A stretch of DNA of 64,000 nucleotides from Oscillospiraceae bacterium (GTDB lineage Bacteria > Bacillota > Clostridia > Lachnospirales > Lachnospiraceae), in the NCBI GenBank assembly GCA_021771715.1, contig JAETOO010000012.1, positions 54,384 through 118,383 on the forward strand. Reading direction: 5' to 3'. The notes below the pieces were generated by a model. It was not told the origin of the DNA. It worked only from the letters and a program-made list of their open reading frames with translations, and did no database searches. A program made the position numbers and the translations under genes. Positions 60,747-64,000 of the stretch are shown piece by piece (position 1 is the stretch's first letter; each line of letters opens with the position of its first letter).

Positions 60747-61745
60747 TCAGGCCTCTCTCGTCCGGCCGAGATGCGCGTATGTCAGGTCGGTCGCCACACG
60801 CCCCTTCGGCGTGCGGTTGATGAACCCGTTCTTAATCAGATACGGCTCATAGACATCCTCGATCGTCCCGGAGTCCTCCCCGATCGCCGCTGCCAGCGTG
60901 TCGAGTCCGACCGGACCTCCGCCAAACTTGTCCACCATCAGCTCCAGGATCGCCCGGTCCGTCGCATCCAGCCCGTACCGATCCACCTCGAGCAAATCGA
61001 GCGCCTCCGCCGCAATCGCAGCCGTGATCTTCCCGTCATAGCACACCTGCGCGTAGTCACGCACTCTCTTCAGCAGACGGTTGGCGAGCCGCGGCGTCCC
61101 CCGCGAGCGCCTCGCGATCTCGAGCGCCCCGCGGTTGTCGATCCCCGCATTCAGCACATTGGCCGACCGGATCACAATCGTCTGCAGCTCCTTCTCCGTG
61201 TAGAATTCCAGGTGATGCACAACACCAAACCGATCACGGAGCGGGGCCGTCAGCATCCCGGCGCGCGTCGTGGCGCCGATCAGGGTAAATTTCGGCAAAT
61301 CCAGCCGGATCGAGCGCGCGGCCGCCCCCTTTCCGATCACGATATCAATCGAGAAATCCTCCATCGCCGGGTACAATACCTCCTCCACCTGACGGTTCAG
61401 ACGGTGGATCTCGTCAACGAACAGGACGTCGCCCTCCTGCAGATTATTCAGGATCGCCGCCATCTCCCCCGGCTTCTCGATCGCCGGTCCAGATGTGATC
61501 TTGATATTGACGCCCATCTCGTTTGCCACAATCCCGGCCAGAGTCGTCTTTCCAAGTCCCGGAGGCCCATACAGCAGCACATGGTCCAGCGCATCATGCC
61601 GCTGCTTCGCCGCCTCTATAAAAATTTTCAGGGTGCCCTTCGCCTTCTCCTGACCGATATAATCCTCCAGCCGCTGCGGCCGCAGACCCGGCTCTATCCG
61701 GAAATCGTCCTCTGTCGCATCCGTGGTGATAATTCGCTTCGCCAT
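60747..61745 (-). CDS. ruvB: Holliday junction branch migration helicase RuvB
   Basis: A 332-residue AAA+ motor. Walker A is [15 protein letters not shown], Walker [11 protein letters not shown], sensor 1 [10 protein letters not shown], and the arginine-finger region [12 protein letters not shown]; the C-terminal winged helix includes [17 protein letters not shown]. RuvB drives branch migration with RuvA, encoded 41 bases upstream. Confidence 0.98.
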   Translation of the reverse strand: MAKRIITTDATEDDFRIEPGLRPQRLEDYIGQEKAKGTLKIFIEAAKQRHDALDHVLLYGPPGLGKTTLAGIVANEMGVNIKITSGPAIEKPGEMAAILNNLQEGDVLFVDEIHRLNRQVEEVLYPAMEDFSIDIVIGKGAAARSIRLDLPKFTLIGATTRAGMLTAPLRDRFGVVHHLEFYTEKELQTIVIRSANVLNAGIDNRGALEIARRSRGTPRLANRLLKRVRDYAQVCYDGKITAAIAAEALDLLEVDRYGLDATDRAILELMVDKFGGGPVGLDTLAAAIGEDSGTIEDVYEPYLIKNGFINRTPKGRVATDLTYAHLGRTREA

Positions 61746-61786
61746 ACCTGTCCCTTATGTCCTTCCTGCCACATCATATTCCCGCG

Positions 61787-62404
61787 TCAAAGAAACGCAA
61801 TCTGCTTCAATGCCAGCTTCAAAACCGTCTCGGTGTCCATATCCTCCGTGATCTGTGCCTTGCGGACAGCCTTCAGTGCGTCGCTGCTCGCATAGCCAAG
61901 CGCCGTCAGCGCCTGCACCGCCTCGGACTTTGCATCTCCCTCCACAGGCTGCGCGGAAGCCGCAACGCCGCTCCGTGACAGCTTTTTCTCGAACGCATCC
62001 TCAATACTCAGCCGATCTTTCAGCTCCAGGATCAGCTTCTGCGCCGTCTTCGTCCCCACGCCCGGCGCCTTCGCGATGGCCTTCGCGTCATCCGAGAGCA
62101 CCGCAAACCGAAGATCCTCCGCCGTCAGCACCGACAAAATGCCGAGCGCCGCCTTCGGACCGATCCCGCTCACGTTCAGCAGCAGCTTGTAGAGCTCCAG
62201 GTCATCCTCCGACAAAAAGCCGAACAACTGCATGGCATCCTCTTTCACATTTAAATACGTGTGGATTTTGACCTCCTCGCCGCGCCCCGGCATGTCCGCC
62301 GCGTCGCGCCCCGAAATATAAATCTGGTACCCGACATCATTCACATCCAGCACAAGCCGGCTCTCCGTGACCTCAACCACAATCCCTTTTAAGTATGCGA
62401 TCAT
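61787..62404 (-). CDS. ruvA: Holliday junction branch migration protein RuvA
   Basis: A 205-residue RuvA. The N-terminal OB fold (MIAYLKGIVVEVTESRLVLDVNDVGY) is followed by helix-hairpin-helix motifs (LNVSGIGPKAALGIL and APGVGTKTAQKLILELKDRL) and a C-terminal RuvB-binding domain (EAVQALTALGYASSDA). The start at 62404 has GGAGA 7 bases upstream; the ORF-track extension is spurious. RuvC is not in the window, and RecU (17964-18497) is the likely resolvase in this organism. Confidence 0.97.
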   Translation of the reverse strand: MIAYLKGIVVEVTESRLVLDVNDVGYQIYISGRDAADMPGRGEEVKIHTYLNVKEDAMQLFGFLSEDDLELYKLLLNVSGIGPKAALGILSVLTAEDLRFAVLSDDAKAIAKAPGVGTKTAQKLILELKDRLSIEDAFEKKLSRSGVAASAQPVEGDAKSEAVQALTALGYASSDALKAVRKAQITEDMDTETVLKLALKQIAFL

Positions 62405-62489
62405 TTTCTTCTCTCCTGAATCCTGCCTCGTCCACATGCCCGCCTGGCCAGCCGGACTGCGGAACTCCTTTCTCCTCATTGTCAGATGC

Positions 62490-62518
62490 ATTCTAACATA
62501 AAAGGAGGATAAAATCAA
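62490..62518 (-). promoter_or_regulatory. Promoter of ruvAB, overlapping the upstream terminator
   Basis: Minus-strand TTGATT, 17-bp spacer, TAGAAT. The -35 and spacer lie inside the 3-prime arm of the terminator hairpin at 62500-62541. Confidence 0.6.
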
Positions 62519-62541
62519 TCATACGTTCGATTTTATCCTCC
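62500..62541 (-). terminator. Terminator of the cell-wall-binding hydrolase gene
   Basis: Perfect 13-bp stem GGAGGATAAAATC/GATTTTATCCTCC, followed on the minus strand by TTTTAT. Confidence 0.9.
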
Positions 62542-62587
62542 AAGATTCCACCGCGTCCTGACGCTTCAATTTTTTAGTATTACGTCC

Positions 62588-63820
62588 TCACGCCCACCTT
62601 GAGAAAAATACATGGTCTCCGATTTTCCGGAACTTCGCGGTCAGCCCCAGACGCTGGTACGACGATCTTGTCATAAAATAGAGTGCCGTGAACGTCGTCT
62701 TTTTCCCGTTGATGCTGAGCGTTACCTTTGAGCCTTTTTTATACTCCTTGATCCGCTTCATCACGGCAGCCGCCGCCTTCTCGCTCTCCGCATCGATCAG
62801 CGCCTGGTTTTTCAGGGCCTTTGTCAGACTTCCGTCCCTCGCCGGGGCGAACTGCTGCTTCTGGTACACGATCTCGCGAAGCTTCGACGGGAAACGGGAG
62901 CTGTTCATCCGGTTCATAATCACAAGCCCGACCGCCACCTTGCCGGTGTAAGATTGGTTGCCCGCCTCACAGTGAATGATTCCCGCAAGCAACGTCTCAT
63001 CGTCCACATACTTGTCCGAATAGTACGTACTCTCCACTGCGATCTTCGTCTTCGGCGCTTTCTGGAGCCCCGTCACCGGCGCGCGTCCCTTGCCGTCAAA
63101 CGCATACTCTGTCCCGTCGACGGTCATCGTCACATTGACAACCTTCTCATACGTCTCCGGGTCAAAATAGTAGTAGTAATTTCCGATCTTTTTCAGCCCG
63201 ATGATCGCCTTGCCATCCTTGCCGAGATAGCGGTTGCCCCGCCAGGTGCCCACGACTCTGGCTCCGGTCTTACCCACGTAGTAACGGCCAACCCACCGAT
63301 TCTTTGCAAGCACTCCGTCCTCTCCGTAGTAATACACCTTTTTCTTTTCGGTCACCCACTGCTTCACCAGCATCCGACCGGTCTTGTTCCCGAAATAGTA
63401 GGTCTTTCCGCTGTATGTACGCTTGCCGGTCAGCTTTGCACCCTTCTTATCGAATGCATAGTAGAAATCGCCCACCTGGTAACGTCCGTTCCGATAGACT
63501 GCGCCTGTCTCCGACGCGTAGTACATCTTCCCTTTCTGCTTGATCCACTTGCTCCGGATCACTTTGCCATTCTTGCCGAAATAGTATCGGTTTTTCTTCC
63601 AGGTCAGCCAGCCGGTCTTCCGGACGCCCTTCGCATCGACGTAGTAGTCCTGCCCGATCCATTTGTTCTTCTGCAGCTTCCCATTCTGATAATAAGAATA
63701 GGTGCCGTTCGAATTTTTCTTCCAGGCAGCAGACGCAGTTGATGACATTCCCAGAAACATTGCAAAGAAAATAATCACCGGGATCAGGAGCTGTTTTCTC
63801 GTTTTACAGTGTGCAGACAT
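62588..63820 (-). CDS. Secreted SleB-type hydrolase with cell wall-binding repeats
   Basis: A 410-residue exported protein. A signal peptide (LLIPVIIFFAMFLGMSSTASA) precedes about ten aromatic, Gly/Lys-rich wall-binding repeats (GTYSYYQNGKLQKNKWIGQDYY; NRYYFGKNGKVIRSKWI), typical of choline-binding-like modules, to about residue 235. A SleB/Hydrolase_2 domain follows from about residue 285 (LLAGIIHCEAGNQSYTGKVAVGLVIMNRM), with the catalytic Glu in HCEAGN. The start MSAHCKTRK has GGGAG 6 bases upstream. A perfect vegetative promoter precedes it and a strong terminator follows. Confidence 0.94.
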   Translation of the reverse strand: MSAHCKTRKQLLIPVIIFFAMFLGMSSTASAAWKKNSNGTYSYYQNGKLQKNKWIGQDYYVDAKGVRKTGWLTWKKNRYYFGKNGKVIRSKWIKQKGKMYYASETGAVYRNGRYQVGDFYYAFDKKGAKLTGKRTYSGKTYYFGNKTGRMLVKQWVTEKKKVYYYGEDGVLAKNRWVGRYYVGKTGARVVGTWRGNRYLGKDGKAIIGLKKIGNYYYYFDPETYEKVVNVTMTVDGTEYAFDGKGRAPVTGLQKAPKTKIAVESTYYSDKYVDDETLLAGIIHCEAGNQSYTGKVAVGLVIMNRMNSSRFPSKLREIVYQKQQFAPARDGSLTKALKNQALIDAESEKAAAAVMKRIKEYKKGSKVTLSINGKKTTFTALYFMTRSSYQRLGLTAKFRKIGDHVFFSRWA

Positions 63821-63884
63821 TTCTCTCTCCCTCATACTTCTAAAGAATGAATTCTGTTTAACTTTTTCGTAATAATTTATTCAT

Positions 63885-63913
63885 ATTATAAGACTCATAT
63901 TGTAATCTGTCAA
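63885..63913 (-). promoter_or_regulatory. Sigma-A promoter of the wall-binding hydrolase gene
   Basis: Minus-strand TTGACA, 17-bp spacer, TATAAT, perfect consensus. Beyond it (63914-64000) I see nothing supportable. Confidence 0.9.
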
Positions 63914-64000
63914 CAGGAAATCTTTCATACATGTTACACCCATATGAAATCCTGTTCTCAGCTACATGAATATCTTGCTTCTGTGATGAGGGCATTCATA

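Noticed and set aside
1-64000. tRNA and rRNA genes
   Set aside because: No cloverleaf with a TTC-G-A-type T-loop or rRNA signature was noticed outside coding regions. This was reading only; a tRNAscan-SE run would settle it.

Overview
The window reads as a contiguous chromosomal stretch of a high-GC, spore-forming Firmicute, most likely a Lachnospiraceae-type clostridium (inference). The support is an alpha/beta-type small acid-soluble spore protein, a YtfJ/GerW-like protein, a YlbJ-like membrane protein, two SleB-type hydrolases, a DUF6465 protein, a zinc-finger L28, a T-box-controlled leuA, and many consensus sigma-A promoters with strong AGGAGG ribosome binding sites. Most genes lie on the minus strand. 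I saw no rRNA, tRNA, CRISPR array, prophage or intact insertion sequence.

Layout. 1-500: a partial unknown gene and an orphan C-terminal fragment. 0.5-12 kb: an SRAP protein, two SH3-domain surface proteins, thrC, a SleB hydrolase, traX, a cation diffusion facilitator and leuA with its T-box leader. 12-18 kb: a histidine cluster (hisZ-hisG-hisD-hisB-hisIE) in which HisIE carries a HisA/HisF-like N-terminal half-barrel. 18-26 kb: recU, a pseudouridine synthase, an ABC-F ATPase, a LysR/MATE divergent pair, an ArsR-DUF2087 regulator operon, an acetyltransferase and a SpoU methyltransferase. 26-43 kb: an NSS transporter, a YgiQ radical SAM protein, HAD/RsuA/RsmF genes, a small alarmone synthetase, an M23 peptidase, a serine hydrolase, a YlbJ-like protein, coaD-rsmD and a DUF1846 protein. 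43-53 kb: mgsA, mscS, a SASP gene, DUF6465, recG, a fakA-like gene, asp23, rpmB, ytfJ, DUF2953 and a Nudix gene. 53-64 kb: a class B PBP, an FtsW/RodA protein, a U32 peptidase, zapA, ruvAB and a cell-wall-binding SleB hydrolase.

The most unusual property is not a single gene. Short tandem repeats (minisatellites) occur in or beside at least ten otherwise ordinary genes. The coding arrays have periods of 24/72, 36, 36, 39, 39, 39, 54 and about 186 bp, all multiples of three, and they sit in linkers or tails of conserved enzymes (HisIE, U32 peptidase, YgiQ, serine hydrolase, YlbJ-like, DUF2953, an SH3 protein and an unknown protein). The two non-coding arrays, before traX and after the cation transporter, both have a 34-bp period; the second is a duplication of the transporter's own 3-prime end including its stop codon. 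The FtsW/RodA protein ends in a Gly/Tyr/Asp-rich tail of about 280 residues whose gene overlaps the start of the downstream PBP. Diverged copies of a dispersed structured repeat occupy several intergenic regions.

Likely transcription units from sequence: ruvA-ruvB; zapA-U32-ftsW-pbp; asp23-fakA-(recG, after a terminator); DUF2953-ytfJ (overlapping); rsmD-coaD-coiled-coil gene from a perfect promoter; rsuA-HAD (overlapping); hisZ-G-D-B-IE; and a small gene coupled by ATGA to arsR-DUF2087.
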